From positions 1-64,000 of the forward strand of contig JAPYMA010000414.1 in NCBI GenBank assembly GCA_035041965.1: a stretch of 64,000 bases of DNA. Direction: 5' to 3'. The position numbers and the translations under genes are program-made. Below, in pieces: positions 14,777 through 32,200 of this stretch. The notes under the pieces were generated by a model. That model was not told where the DNA came from. It saw nothing but the letters and a program-made list of their open reading frames with translations, and did not search any database. The stretch's first letter is position 1, and each line of letters starts with the position of its first letter. Source of the DNA: Anisakis pegreffii. Its lineage: Eukaryota; Nematoda; Chromadorea; Rhabditida; Anisakidae.

Positions 14777-15760
14777 TCACCTACTAGAACGTCTCAAATT
14801 GTTGCTATCGTGCAAATTCATCCATCTAAGCTCAGCCTCTAGACTGCCCTGGGCTTGGACTCTCGGAGGCCCATGGGGACTGCCTGAAGATGGCGCCCAA
14901 TGAGGCCAAACCAGTGCCCCCAACAACAGCTGCTGTTGTTGTTGGTTTGGAGGGCACTGTTGGTTCTGAATCTGCTGGCGCCAGACCCCTGGAGGCCGCC
15001 GCAAAATCACAGGCGGCGTCCAAATCGTCGAAGGCGCCCAAACGATAGCCTGGGCAGCTGCTGCAACTGGACCGGCAGCAGTTCGTGGATTTCCTGGAAT
15101 TTGGGCGGCTGCTGGAGGATCGGCTCGGGGTCGAGTCTCGAAACCGGCTGGTGTCAGCCGAGGTGCTGTTGCTGGCGCCCTGGCCGAGCCGCTAGGAGGT
15201 CCAGGGCGCCAGTTTGGGCGATTTTGGCGACGCGGTGGTTGATGATGGCTCAATCCTGATATTGTTTCGTTTCTAGCAAGCCTTTGCTGTTGCCGTTCTT
15301 CTAGTGGCCTTGCATTTCGCAGCAGCTCTTCGAAAGATACACCTAAAGCACCTAAAACATTCGTGTGATCACTTAATTAATTAATTAATAATAATAGTAA
15401 TAAAGTAATTATAAATAAAGCTAATAAAGTTAATAGTAGTAATAATAGTAATAGTTATAATAAAGTAATATTAATAAATAAATAACGATAATAATAAATA
15501 ATAACAAATAAAGAATCAGCTATCTATTTGATCAGGAAATGATCAATAAAGAAGTGATCAGATAAGAGATCAATAAAGATCAATAAACAGATCAATAAAG
15601 ATCAGATCAATAAAGTGATACCTGAATTCGGGTTTAATTCAGGACATCTATGGGCGTTTCCGGACCGATTTTCAGGATCTGCTCCTGTAAAAGGATCATC
15701 CGGTATAGGGCTTTGGCTTCGTCGTATCGCATCGTAATCCCTTCTGATAGCAGCAGCCAT
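14777..15760 (-). CDS. Hypothetical Pro/Gln/Arg-rich protein
   Basis: Two-exon model, 237 residues, with no family I recognise. Exon 1 is 15760-15622 (minus), starting ATG GCT GCT GCT (MAAAIRRDYDAIRRS). It has a clear CAG/GTATC donor. Exon 2 is 15351-14777, after a TTTTAG acceptor; a second TTTAG nine bases on would drop three residues. Phases match. After SFEELLRNARPLEERQQQR the protein is Pro, Ala, Gln and Arg rich with Q and G/P runs and no membrane segment or signal peptide, so it is probably intrinsically disordered. The exon is markedly GC-rich beside its AT-rich flanks and is full of GGCGCC palindromes, so part could be repeat-derived. A different frame in exon 1 (MRYDEAKALYRMILL) also looks protein-like but meets a stop before the donor. 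Confidence 0.45.
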
Positions 15761-16578
15761 TAATTAATTAATTAAAACCTGAATGAGCAATCTCGAGTTG
15801 TTATTGGGCAAATTCCGGGTAAATCCTGTTGCTGTTGCCGGGTAGAGACTGATTTCCCGGGTAAAGTTTTGCCTGAAATCATCCAAAAGTGATCCAAATG
15901 AAACTAATTTACGACTGGATGCATGTATGGATGGATATACCCAAATTGAATGGATATACCCAAATCTAATGGCTGGATTTACCCAAATAACAACGAAACT
16001 AATGCCAGCTAACAACTACCCATCAATATGGGCACACAACTCACAAAATACTTGCATATTCGGGAAGTGAACTGAACTAGGAGGAAGAGACGCGAAATGA
16101 AAGCAGCTTTAATATATCTCCAAATCAGATCGACGATCACTGATCACTCAAATCAAATCAGATCAGTTTACTTCGCGATCTCGGGGATATCAACGTCATT
16201 TCAATCGCAGATTTATATCGGATATCACTATCGATCTACCCATCTCTCTCCACCCAGATCACTATCACATCACTATCGATATCTCTCGAATATCTCTCGA
16301 TACGAGCATCAAGGCTAAGGGTAAGGCTATATCTACCTATATCCTTGCCCTAAAAGAGATTCCGTTCGGATATGGCCTTAGCAAAATACACTCGTAATAT
16401 CATACTGCTGGATACCCTTAGGGTGAGATCTGGCGAGTTTCGCATATTATCCGGCAGTTGATCTTCACTGCGATCACTTGATTGATCTCTCTTTCAAATA
16501 TAACTCAAAATATCTTCCTTAGACATAGTATTGATGTTATTATTATTATTATTATTATTGTTATTGTTATTATTGTTA

Positions 16579-16647
<69 letters not shown>

Positions 16648-17044
16648 GAATGCAACTGGAATGCGAGAAATCAAATTTTATTTTCAAAAAAATGAAATGA
16701 CAATAAAAATAAACGAATCAATTAATGTGTTTATATGAATACATACAAAAGAACAAACAAGCAAACACAGAGAATTGTTAAAAAACATCGTTTCAAAACA
16801 TCGGACAAAATGAGGCCAAAATTCAGTGCATGAAAGTGTGGAAAATGACCGATTTTGTGACAAAATTCGCAAGAAAACCGGCCAAAATTCAGCCAGAACA
16901 CGCTAAGAAAATCGGTCAAAATCCATCGTCAAAAATGAGCGAAACTGAGTGATTATCTGACAAAATTCACCGCAAAAATCCGGTTAAAATGGTCAAAATT
17001 CGGCCAAAATGGCCAAAAACACAAAACAAAAAAATCCGCCACTC
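15761..17044. repeat. Spacer with long ATT array
   Basis: No gene supported. It contains a near-pure ATT/GTT microsatellite at about 16537-16647 and TGATCA/GATC clusters (16130-16290). It is probably the 3' flank of the ligase gene, and several TTTATT (AATAAA on minus) occur near 16678. Confidence 0.6.
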
Positions 17045-21576
<4,532 letters not shown>

Positions 21577-22348
21577 CCAATGCAATACCCTCCTCGTTCT
21601 ACTCCTTTGAATCGGTCTCTTTCTTGCCTCTTCTGCCTGGAATACACCATATTACTGCCCTTATTACTATCATTATTACTATCTAATTTTATTGATAAAA
21701 CCACAAATCTATCGAAAATTCACCCAATTATTATCAAATTATCACAAAAATTAATATTGCTGGCATTACAGGAAATCAAAATTTCAACTGCTTTCTTTAA
21801 AAAATTTTAAGAAATGTGCTCACAACACCATCCAATGATTAAAATATTTCATTCATTCAACAGAATTCCAAACAAAACACTTGCACTCCAAACAATAATA
21901 ATAACAAAACAATAACAAATGCCATCAAAACAGATCATCTTCAACTAAGCAGTAATAACAGTAAAGTAATGAACTGATTTGTTAAAACGTGATATATACG
22001 AAGTAGATGTATGTATACACTCACAAAAAATACAGATTAAAACGCAAAATTACAGCTCAACCCATCATCACTGGTTAAAATCCGGTTAAAATCGGGTAAA
22101 TTGGTGAATGCCGAATCAAAGATCTCAGCAAAACAGTCACAAATGGCTAAAAACGTCACCAAATCAACGATCATACAAATCATAACAGCAACAATACAGA
22201 TTAAGAGAATGATCAGAACATTAAAACACAACAAAACACCACCATTAAACACTCTAAAACATCAAAACATCAACATTCTACTCTCAAAGCTCTCCAATCC
22301 GCACCAAAATCCTCCAAATCTCCCTAAATCCTCCATATCCCCCTCTAT
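21577..22348. other. Spacer between UBR7 and ligase genes
   Basis: AT-rich, no gene supported. It contains a CAGTCACAAATG motif at about 22134. At 772 bases it is too wide to call an operon junction. Confidence 0.5.
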
Positions 22349-25125
22349 CTAGTCCTCATCGTCGTCGTCATCGAGCCTCGGTCTCTTGCGTTCACCTCGC
22401 AGCTCATTAAACACTCTCTTCACATCCTCCTCCGTCACCGTACTATTATTTGCGGCCTTTTTCGCCATCATTTCCGTCAGTTTACCCTTCATTTTTTCGT
22501 ATCCTGCAATCCAAATCACAAAAATCACAACAAAATTCAAACAAATCAAAACAAAAATCAAAAAATCACCACAAACAACTTACCAAAACACTCACAAACG
22601 TCTAAAAAGTCACCAAACCAACTAATTCCTCAAAAATCATTTATCTTTCCACCCATCCACCACCATTAAAACCTCAAATCTGCCGAAATTCCACTCAAAA
22701 AACTTTCCACAACACCCACAAATGTCACCTCTTACCTTGAATGATCGATATTGCCCCGTCTCGACCGGCCATACTCACCAAACCATCGATCACCCGTTTC
22801 TCCTCGGCTTCCTGCGATGGCCCTGCCGTCGGCTCATGACCACTACTTTTCCGCACATAAGCCGCCAACGTGTCCTCCCAATCCAGCAGATACTCCACCT
22901 CTTCACGTTCGTATAACCTCTTCAAACATGAAAAAAAGTCATCAAACCCAGAATCTATCAACAAAACAACCTAAAATTCAAAAATAATCCAAAAAATCAA
23001 AATCTAAAATCCAAAATTACCCAAAAATACGTCCAAAACTCACCATACACTCCTTACATCTACACAATTCTTCACGCCATTTTGCCGTTACAAATAGCAA
23101 CACACCGCATCGCTTAAATTTTATCTCCTTGTCCTTTCTGACCTCTTTCCCATCTCCTTCCCGCTTGGTTCCCGAGGAGGCGGCCTCGGGTAACTTCTCC
23201 TTGGCCTTGGCCTTCTCCACGTCATCCTTTCCCGTCAGCTCGGATAACTGCTCCTGCTCCTCCACCACCACCTTACCCACTTCCTCTTTCTCTGCCTGCT
23301 TGCCCAGCTCATCTCCTTTTTCCTGCTGCCCGGGGGAATCTTTCTTCCCATCGCCACTGCCCGTCTCACCGGATTCTGCCTCCTTTTTGAGTTTCTCTTC
23401 GTAAATTTTCTTCAAAATTTTCAGTTTACACTCCTCTTTCGATTCAGTCTCCACTTTATCCAATCCCTTCAGCGCAATCTGCTCGTCACCCTCGTAGACA
23501 CCATTCGCGTAATACTTCAAAAACTCCTTCTTTTTCGCACACAAACCACAAACGATCTCCTCCGCCTCTTTGTGGACGAAGTCCGGATGCAGTGTCAAAT
23601 GCTGAACATTTAAAATTTTCATTTCAGTTCCTTACACACACCAAAATAATTTCACAAGTTTATAAAACACTCACAAACGTCTAACTAACAAAACCTTCCG
23701 CCGTTTACCGTTTGTGAATTCCAAACAAAAATACACAATCGTCTCATTTCAGTGCACACAACTAACAAATAAATTCCTCAAAAATTAAAAAACAAAACCC
23801 ACATTTACATGAAACCAATCCTCACAAACGATGCACTGTACCATCACCCCACCTTCCTCCCAAATCTCGTCGTACCCATATAAAGGTACCGAATCCGCGT
23901 AGGGTCGATCGCAGGCACAATATCGACCCTCATAATTATGATTGTACTGATTCCATGTGTTCAGCATTTTTTTTCCCTGAAGAAATCACAAATGACCAAA
24001 AATTAAACCTTTCTAAAACGCGCACCACTATATCGCCCAGACCTTACCTCTGAAATTTGCCTTCAAACCGTAAATATTTTCGTTTTCTTGCTACTAACTC
24101 AACCTCAACTCTCCAAAAAATATCATCCATTTTGCTAGATCACTCACAAATGCTTTCATTGAACTATCTGAAATGTTTTGAAACTATACCCGGGTAAATC
24201 TTGAACTATACCCGTAAGGTTTACCCGAATTTTTGCGCACACATTGCTAAAACCACTCAAATGAAACCTTCTTCTTAAACATAAAGCAGCAGCAAATCAA
24301 AAATACCGGGTAGAGCTGGCATGGGTGACGAAATTTCGAGTTACCACAATCACAGCACACTCTCCTCTTCGTGTACAACTCCAGCAGACTATGTCCAGAA
24401 TGACAATTCATCGAGCACCCATAACAGATCGCTGTGGGCAGTGGTTCCAGTGTTGTTAGATCTCGTTTCATAGTCGGAAAACATGTGGCGCACGTGTAGA
24501 TCATTTGCCGAGGTGGATAACCCTTAAAAATGCTCGAATGCGAAAAAATTCCGATCAAATTTGGGATTTCCTCTAGAATTATCAAATTTAGATTATAATT
24601 TTTGAATATTCATCTCTTTAAGCATCTACCAAGTCACTCGAGGAAGATTACCTCAGAATTTTTATCACTATTATGATCATTTCAACGAAAACATAACGGA
24701 ATTTTATCCACTTGAAAATTTACCCACTCGAACGGGTGAATCTTGAAGTTTTGAAGGTTTATCCGGATTTGGGAGGGTAATTCTCGCAGCGGGCAAATTT
24801 TCGGGCAAGCGCTCACCTCAGGATATGTGCAGACGGATTCATTTGCAGCGCCCAGTAAAGCTCGTGCATCACTTTCTAAGCGCTCATCGATCTCAACGAT
24901 TTCTTGTAAAGTTATCGATTCGTCATCATCTGATTCATCCATCACGGCACCATCTGCGGCAGGACGTCTTCGGGAACTGAAATGGGCAAAATTTACCCAC
25001 CCGAACGGGTAGATCTCAAATTTGAAACGCAAATTCAGAAAAGCTCAAAAATACACGTCGTCGGCTTACCTGTCATCGTCCCAAGCATCCTTGGCGTTCG
25101 AAGACGAGCACCTATTATCAGACAT
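22349..25125 (-). CDS. UBR7: UBR-box and PHD-finger protein (UBR7 type)
   Basis: Putative N-recognin/E3-type protein of the UBR7 family; in mammals UBR7 acts on chromatin. 498 residues against about 425 in human. Exons on minus: 25125-25070, 24976-24817, 24522-24307, 23976-23809, 23601-23044, 22919-22736, 22503-22349; phases join. The start is MSDNRCSSSNAKDAWDDD, then an acidic region. The UBR box (about 73-144) has CATC, CYGCSMNCHSGH and CDCGNSKFRH. A PHD-like zinc finger follows, with CACDRPY, CIVCEDWFH and CGLCAKKK. A charged Lys/Glu linker (about 230-365) is longer than usual. The conserved CRCKECMRLYEREEVEYLL region comes next, and the C-terminal helix with a basic KRPRL and a DDDDDED tail closes the protein. 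The two zinc-binding modules and their order make the family call firm. Confidence 0.93.
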
Positions 25126-26513
25126 TTGCCCACGGGTATTCAGCGCAGTTCCCGTAAAAATTGGCGGGTAGAGATCAGCTGAGAATTTTTGATCTGAAGA
25201 TCGATCAAAAAATGCTTGATCGCTTTAAAATGTGCCACGATTCCCGCGCCGCCCATTAATTGCGAACCCACTGCGAACTGTGAACCGAGAGTTTCCAGAC
25301 ATTTCGCCAAGTGACGAAACCCGTCGCAACTTTACCCGAGATATGCTCAGGAACGTCGATTTATTACCCATTAAACGGGTAAAAATCCGGGCAATTCACA
25401 TGCAATTGTATAGCACAGATCCAGACGCACAAAACTTGCTATATAGATCTGTCTCTAACTAAGGCATCTTCAAGATTTTTAGTTCGCCGCTTTAAGTGTA
25501 AATATTCCACAAATTAAGTGCAAATACAGCTGTTACCCACCCGTCAGGGAAATTTAGTGCCCGTGATTTATGCCATCTTGTAGCTGACACTCAGTACTTT
25601 AAAATATCAGCATCAAAAATTCACCCACCCAATGGGTGGCAAAGTTTTTGGATAACCTCGAAAGCTCTCGAGTGCTTCTACCGTACCAAAACTATCATTA
25701 TCAATAATAATAATAAATTAACAATAACACAGAATTATTTTGCAGACTTCTTCCTTTATTCAGCACATTTTAAACATTCGATTAATCATCTTGATCACTA
25801 TTGATTGATTGATGTGATCTGCGAACAGAACAAAACAAGCGATCGATGACAAAACGCTGCTGATTCGAGAACAATTTTTATGTATTATCACAAAACAACA
25901 CAAAACAAACTTTCTAACTCAATTTGTTTGAGGAATCTGAAGGCGCAGACGACATTTTAATATTTGGATTATTTGCTGAAGGCATTTGTGAGTGCTGAGA
26001 AAAAATACAACACAGCAACAAAATCAGCAGTAGAGCACACAAAAATTTGGCTCAACTTAAGGTAAATACGGCGACTTCTCTCCTTTTCTAGACCCAATTC
26101 TAGACCACATCCTAGACCTAGCTAGCTAGCTAGCTCAGTTTAGGCTTAGACTGTCCAAATTTTAGATTTTTAAACTGTTCAGTTAAAAAATTTCAGACTG
26201 ATTTTAATTTTAGGTCATTGAATCCACTAGAGAAGCTTTGAGCTTGAGCCTAAGCATGTATACCTCCTGTATTATTCGCCGCCTAGTTTGAGCTGTATAT
26301 TAGCTAAAGCCAAATTTATGTGCACTTGCAATGGAATGGGAAAGACACTGCTGGATGTTTTGATTAGCTGGGCGAGACTAGACACCTATAGGATTGAGCA
26401 ATTTTATTTATTTTATTTTTATTTTTTGGAGAGGCAAGGGGGTGGGAAGGGACTAGAAAGATTTCTGGGGTTCCCGAGAGTTCCCCGGGGAAGTGGGTGG
26501 GGTAGAAAGCTGC
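25126..26513. other. Spacer between GDH and UBR7 genes
   Basis: No gene supported. It holds several TTACCC...GGGTAA pairs (about 25360-25385, 25620-25640), a CATTTGTGAGTG motif (about 25985) and a (CTAG)n stretch near 26117-26135. TTTATT copies at about 26403-26420 could be the GDH poly(A) signal read on the minus strand. Confidence 0.5.
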
Positions 26514-29297
26514 TTAGGCCATTGTGAATCCAGATGTTTTGTAGGTGTTGTAGACCTTCTCAATGGCGTTCGCATAGGCGGCCGTACGAATGTCCAAGCC
26601 CAAATTGTACTTGTGCGCTGTGGCGATGATTGCTTTACCTGAAAAAATTTTCGGGAGTTACTTGAAAATTTTCTGGGAGATTTGAGATTACCGGAAAATA
26701 TTTCGGGAAAATTTCCCTCCCCCCCTCCTCAAAAAAAATCCACCGAAAGCCTTACCTGAACGTTGCATTGAGTATTCCAAAGCTGAGCTCACGATCTCCT
26801 CCTCTGAGGTGATACCCGGTTTGCTGAGCAACTGGGCTGATGGTTCAATGTGTACCTTCTTGCCCAATGCCTTCTCCAGACACCCTTCGACACTATCTAA
26901 AAAATAAAAATTGAATTACGGTGTTAGTTCCCAACTAAACAATCCACCAAAAATCTACCCAAAATCCTGCCCGTGCTACTTACCCAGCAATCCCATGCTG
27001 TTGTCCTGCTCGTGTTTTGTGGACAGACGACCAAAGCTGACGTGGTTCAAGCCCTTCAACCACTCGAAGTACGACACCGTAACGCCGCCACTGTTCATGA
27101 ACATATCCGGCAGAAGGATGCAGTTTCCTTTGGCCAGCAGGATCTTTTCAGCGGCTGGTGTTGTGGGACCGTTGGCTGCCTCTGCGATGATCTGCAATTG
27201 GTGGCGGTGGTTATTGATTATTGATTGATTAGATCGGATCAATCAGATCAATCATGACCATCTCTTGATCAAAAAAATTTGGGAAATAACTTACGCTGGC
27301 TTGGTATTTCGCCGCATTATCCTTGGTGATTGTTTTCTCGCAAGCCGCTGGCACGAAGATATCGCATTTTTCGTACATCAGCTCTTTGAATGGCTCGAAT
27401 GGTTTTGCACCTGGGAAGCCCTGAAATACCCAGCAATTACCCGGCGGTACAACATCCCAACCCGGATTCTTATCCGAAGATCTCCTTCAGTCCCAATTCC
27501 CTACCCGATTATCTGCTTTATCCCCGCAAATCTTTACCCGCCGCAATCCCCGGCAAATGCTGCTTACCCGGATGTCTCCCTTGTTGCCGTTTCGGTATTC
27601 GTCCAGTTTCACCGGGTCAATGCCATCGGGATTCACCAGTGAACCGTTCCACTCCTGTACACCAATACACTTGGCACCGTTCTGGCACAAGAAACGCGCC
27701 GTATACGTTCCGACATTACCGAATCCCTGAAAAAATACAGCATTTTGATCAGTTTTGATCAATTCGCTGATCGATTTTGATCATTCTGATCATTTTGATC
27801 ACTTTCTTGATCAGCTGACTCACCTGAATGATGAACGTCTTGCCCTTGAGGCCAGTGGTCAGTCCTACTGCTTTCATGTACTCTTCATTGTTCACGAACA
27901 CCTCAAGACCTTGCAACACACCCAAACCAGTGGCCGAAACACGTCCGTGAATACCTGCAACAGGCGCCGGCATCATTCAAATTTTCCCCCAGGAACCCAG
28001 ATTCTGCCCAAATAACGGCCATAACCTACTCAAAACTACCCGAAACTTCAGCCGAAACTACTCAAGCTTCGCTGGATTTTTACCAAATCCGGCTGAATTC
28101 CCACAATTTCCACCCAGAATTTGCCCAAAAAAACCCGGATAATGATCGGTACCTCCCGCGATGATCGGCTTGCCGGTCACGCAGGCTGCCGCATCCTTGT
28201 CCCTGTAGCCAATCGTCTGCGCGTAGGTGTCAGCCACCCAGGCCATTTCGCGTCCTCCGGTGCCCATATCGGGCGCCGGCACGTCGATGCCAGGTCCCAA
28301 GAAGCCTTTCTTGGCGATTTCGAGCGCATATCGGCGTGTGATCTTCTCGATTTCGTGCTCCGAGTATTTACGCGGATCGATCTTCACACCACCTTTGGCT
28401 CCACCGAATGGCACATCGGTAACTGCGCATTTGTAGGTCATCAGAGCCGACAGTGCTTTCACCTGAACTTGTAGGAGATTTGCAGATTTGCTACAGATCA
28501 GTTCACAACAATAAACTGATCAATTTGATCAATTCAACTGATCCGAAGTTTGATCAGCTTAGATCAGATCAGTTCCGATCGGATCAGATCAAATCAGGTC
28601 TCTTATAGGATATACCTCATCCTGGCAAACACTCTCGGCAAAACGAATGCCTCCTTTGACGGGTGTTTTGTGTTCGCTGTGATGCGCCCGGTGAGCTTCG
28701 ATCATCTCGTAGTCGCCATTGTCACGGCGAATCGGGAATGTGAACGTAAGGATCTGAAAAAATTTTTTGGGGGAAATTTTGGGAAAGAGCTCCAAAAAAT
28801 GCAGAAAGATTGGCAGAAATGGCAAAGTTCTGGGAATATTTTCGGGGAAAGGAAATTTTCGGGAAAAAGCGGATACTTTATTGACGGGTTTGATCGCCTG
28901 GAGGATGCCATGCACGAGTTTTTGCTTGTCCTCTTGGGTCATCGATCGCGAAACCATCTCATCGACCAATTTCGGCTCGATCACCTTCGCTCCCTTGTCG
29001 AAATAGTAGTCGACCATCTAGAATTACCATTATTACTGCCCGAGATCTTTGCCCGGCTCATGGGTAAGCTGGGATCTAGACAATTCTCCTACCCAACTGC
29101 GTGAACTCTGGGCAGTTCTCTACCCCTGGCTCTGGGCAACTCTGGCAACATTTGGGTGAAAAATTCCAAATGAAATGGCGATTGTTTTTGAGTGACTTGC
29201 CTCGAAGAACGACGGGTCGCTCTGCTCGTCCATCGGCTTCTTGGAGTCCGCGAGTTTCTCTTCAGCGTTCATTTTCCCTTCAGAATTGATCAGTTCC
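26514..29297 (-). CDS. gdh-1: Glutamate dehydrogenase (5' end incomplete)
   Basis: Oxidative deamination of glutamate to 2-oxoglutarate, normally in the mitochondrial matrix. Exons on minus: 29297-29201, 29017-28877, 28753-28616, 28462-28153, 27954-27824, 27726-27568, 27420-27295, 27191-26984, 26896-26756, 26638-26514; phases join. From the internal ATG at 29272 there are 516 codons. Seen: [27 protein letters not shown], the catalytic-Lys block [28 protein letters not shown], the NAD(P) fold [14 protein letters not shown] and [12 protein letters not shown]. The 29297-29201 exon begins after a TTTTAG acceptor and is open upstream (ELINSEGK), so a further 5' exon, probably with the mitochondrial presequence, is missing from the model. 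The first intron has a GC donor (GAG/GCAAGT). The family is certain; the start is not. Confidence 0.93.
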
Positions 29298-32200
29298 CTA
29301 AAACATGGGAAAATAAAATGAAATTCCCAAAAATTCCGTTGGAATCATTTCTTCAATCGTCCCGTTGGATCACACGCTTCCAGACGATTCTTCCCACTAC
29401 TTGGGCAACTCAAACTTCCCATAGGTTAAGATCTAAGTTATCTAAATACCCAGCTTTCGGGAATACCTCTAGAAATCCAGAAAAACTGCTCGAAACGTGT
29501 TCCTAAATGAACATTTTGGGAGCAACCACTTGGGCAACTACTAGCTACCACTCTCGGTTAGCAGCTACCAAGCAAGCTTACATCCCACTAGCTAGCTAGC
29601 CCTACTTCTAGGTAAATGACAAAAAATTACTATTCAATGCGCTTTTGTAGTCAGCTTATTTTTTGTAGTCTCCATCGAATGTCGCTAATCTCATGCACCT
29701 TCTCTGCCCCTATCAGAACCCAATAATAATCATGATATCAAATAAAATTGCTGACAGAGCATAAAGCATTTAGAGTGATCACTAATAATAAAATCAGATC
29801 AGATCACCCTCTGATAAACTGATAAAGCGATGGCATTGAAATGATAAAATTTGAGTGAAAAAAACAGTGGAAAAATTTAGAGAATTCAATATGCCTTCAA
29901 TTTCTATTTATTTCTATCTATCTTCTTCAGCAGCAGCATAATTTCTTTTTCTTTGATGAGCGAAGACCGGGGGGGGAGGTCACTTCAGAAGGTAACTAGA
30001 ACGAAGACAATGTGTTAGATTGAGGAATTGAGGAGTGAAATAATTTTTGCATTCGTAATTGTATTATATTTGTGAGTACAGTGTTCACTTCAGATTCTAT
30101 TTGATTGATCAGTGCTTAGTGATCAGTGATTAGTTTATTGATTAATGCAGAAGACAATCGAATCGAATCGGAGTCTCTTATCACATTAAGTAATAAATTT
30201 TATTGCTTCCACTCTAGTTTTGCTGTGAACGTGCATTCTAAACAATCGAGAGTTGCAGTTGCAGAAGAATTATTTTGTTGTGTGGAGAAAGAAATTTATT
30301 TGGTGGTTGTAAAATTTTGACAGAAAAATAACAAATGGCAGCAGCAGCTTATAAATCAATATTTAAAATTGATCTGCTATTATTATTATTAGAATTATTA
30401 TTATTATTATTATTATTATTAAAATTATGATTTTAGCTGCTCCATTTTAATGATCTCTTATCAAAACATTTTGCCCGATTAGCAATTTACACTAGTACTT
30501 GTTTCCATTTACCAGTAGTCCAAGAGTCCAGATATGTCCAAATTTGGGTAAGTATATCGCTGCCTGATTACCCATTCACTTCCCGAATTCCATGGGTAAA
30601 TCCCTGCTTACCCACACACCATCCGAATAGTGTTCTTTAAAAAATTGAATTGTATATGCAGCAGCAGTGACCGTTTGCAATTTGTTCTTTAAAAGAATGA
30701 AGGAATTTTATAATTTGGAAGTAAATTTGAGACGGTGTTGCTTAGTGCTATTTGATTTGGTGATAAGTAACATTGCTAGTTGAGTTCTTATCATGATAGT
30801 ATTGTGTTATCAATTGATTGGTGATCAAGAGGTATTGAGATCACAAGACAAGACGCGTGACGAGACATGAGCAGTGAGATCATAAAATCAAACCATATTT
30901 GATCAATATGTGATCACTTCAATCAATATTTGATTAGACTATTATCTGTGAGGTGAAGTTTAACGCGATTACCCTTACTTACTTACTTACTATCAAATGG
31001 CTGGCTTTACAGTGCGCCAAAGCATCAAAAACCAACGGGTACACGCTAGGAAATTTTAGTGGTGGTTTGTTGGGAAAAATACGGGGAAATTTTGAGGAAT
31101 TTATAAAAAATGGCCTCAAGCCGGAGTGGGAACAGCCCAAGACCTTAAAATTCGCTTAAGATTAGCTCTCAACGGCTAACGACTTAGCCTAAGTCTAAGC
31201 CTTCACGCAGACAACCACCGCACATCAATTAAGCTCACTCATCCTAATTGTGTAAGCTTGAACCGAGAGAAGCTGGCTTCATTTCATTAGCTGAGGAATC
31301 AGCTCAAGCAATTGATTGATCACCGATCAGCTCAGATCAGTTTCCCGGAATCCTCGTCGATTTTTCAGTAGCGAAACTGCAGAATTGTTTCTGCAGCAAA
31401 ATGCAAAAGCAAAATCGTTTCTTTCATCGACTCCACAAATTTTATTTCATTCTTCTATTCATATCATTCCTCAAAGTAGTGTCTTCAAAAAAGATACTTA
31501 ATTACTTACTAATTACTTGCTACTGTCTGCTGCTATTGAATTATAATCATGTCGTCGTCCCAATTTTATTGTCCATTCGCTTTTTTACGGCTCCAATTGA
31601 GAAGATTCCTCAGCACCATCAAAAAATGCTAAAAATGAGTGTTTTATGTACCTTGTGGTGATAATGATAAACTGTCATCAATAAAATAAAATTAATTGCT
31701 TACTGATTAGCACGTAGCACGTTTCAGAGCCTCTTTTGCATGCTCTTTACTGCTCTTGTATGTTGAACTTCGATTTTGTACTGTATTACTACTGATCAAT
31801 AGTGATCACGATAGTGATTACTGATAGTGATCACTACTCTCGAAAAGCCTCTACTAGTGTCCAGCTCAACCTGAAGATCTCAAAATCTCAAGAAGATTAA
31901 GTCCACAAGACCTCAGGTCTCTCTCTCCCTCTCCAGAAGCTTATCAAGCATCTAACTGAGATATCTATCTATCTATCTATCACCTATCTCATTATATCTC
32001 TCTAAGGTCACAATCAGATCCGACCCCGGAGCCCAGGCTATGCCTCTAATGCTAATAATAATAATATTAATCATAATAGCATTAATAAAGAGCCTGTTTA
32101 GATGGACACCAAAAAACACTTTATTAGATAGAGTACGAATGAAACAAATTGAATGTGCTGAAAATTGCCCGAAAAAATTTAATTTTTGGCATTTTATTTT

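Noticed and set aside
15622..15760. Alternative frame MRYDEAKALYRMILLQEQ in exon 1 of the Pro/Gln-rich gene
   Set aside because: Looks protein-like but meets TAA before the CAG/GTATC donor; the MAAAIRR frame joins exon 2 in phase.
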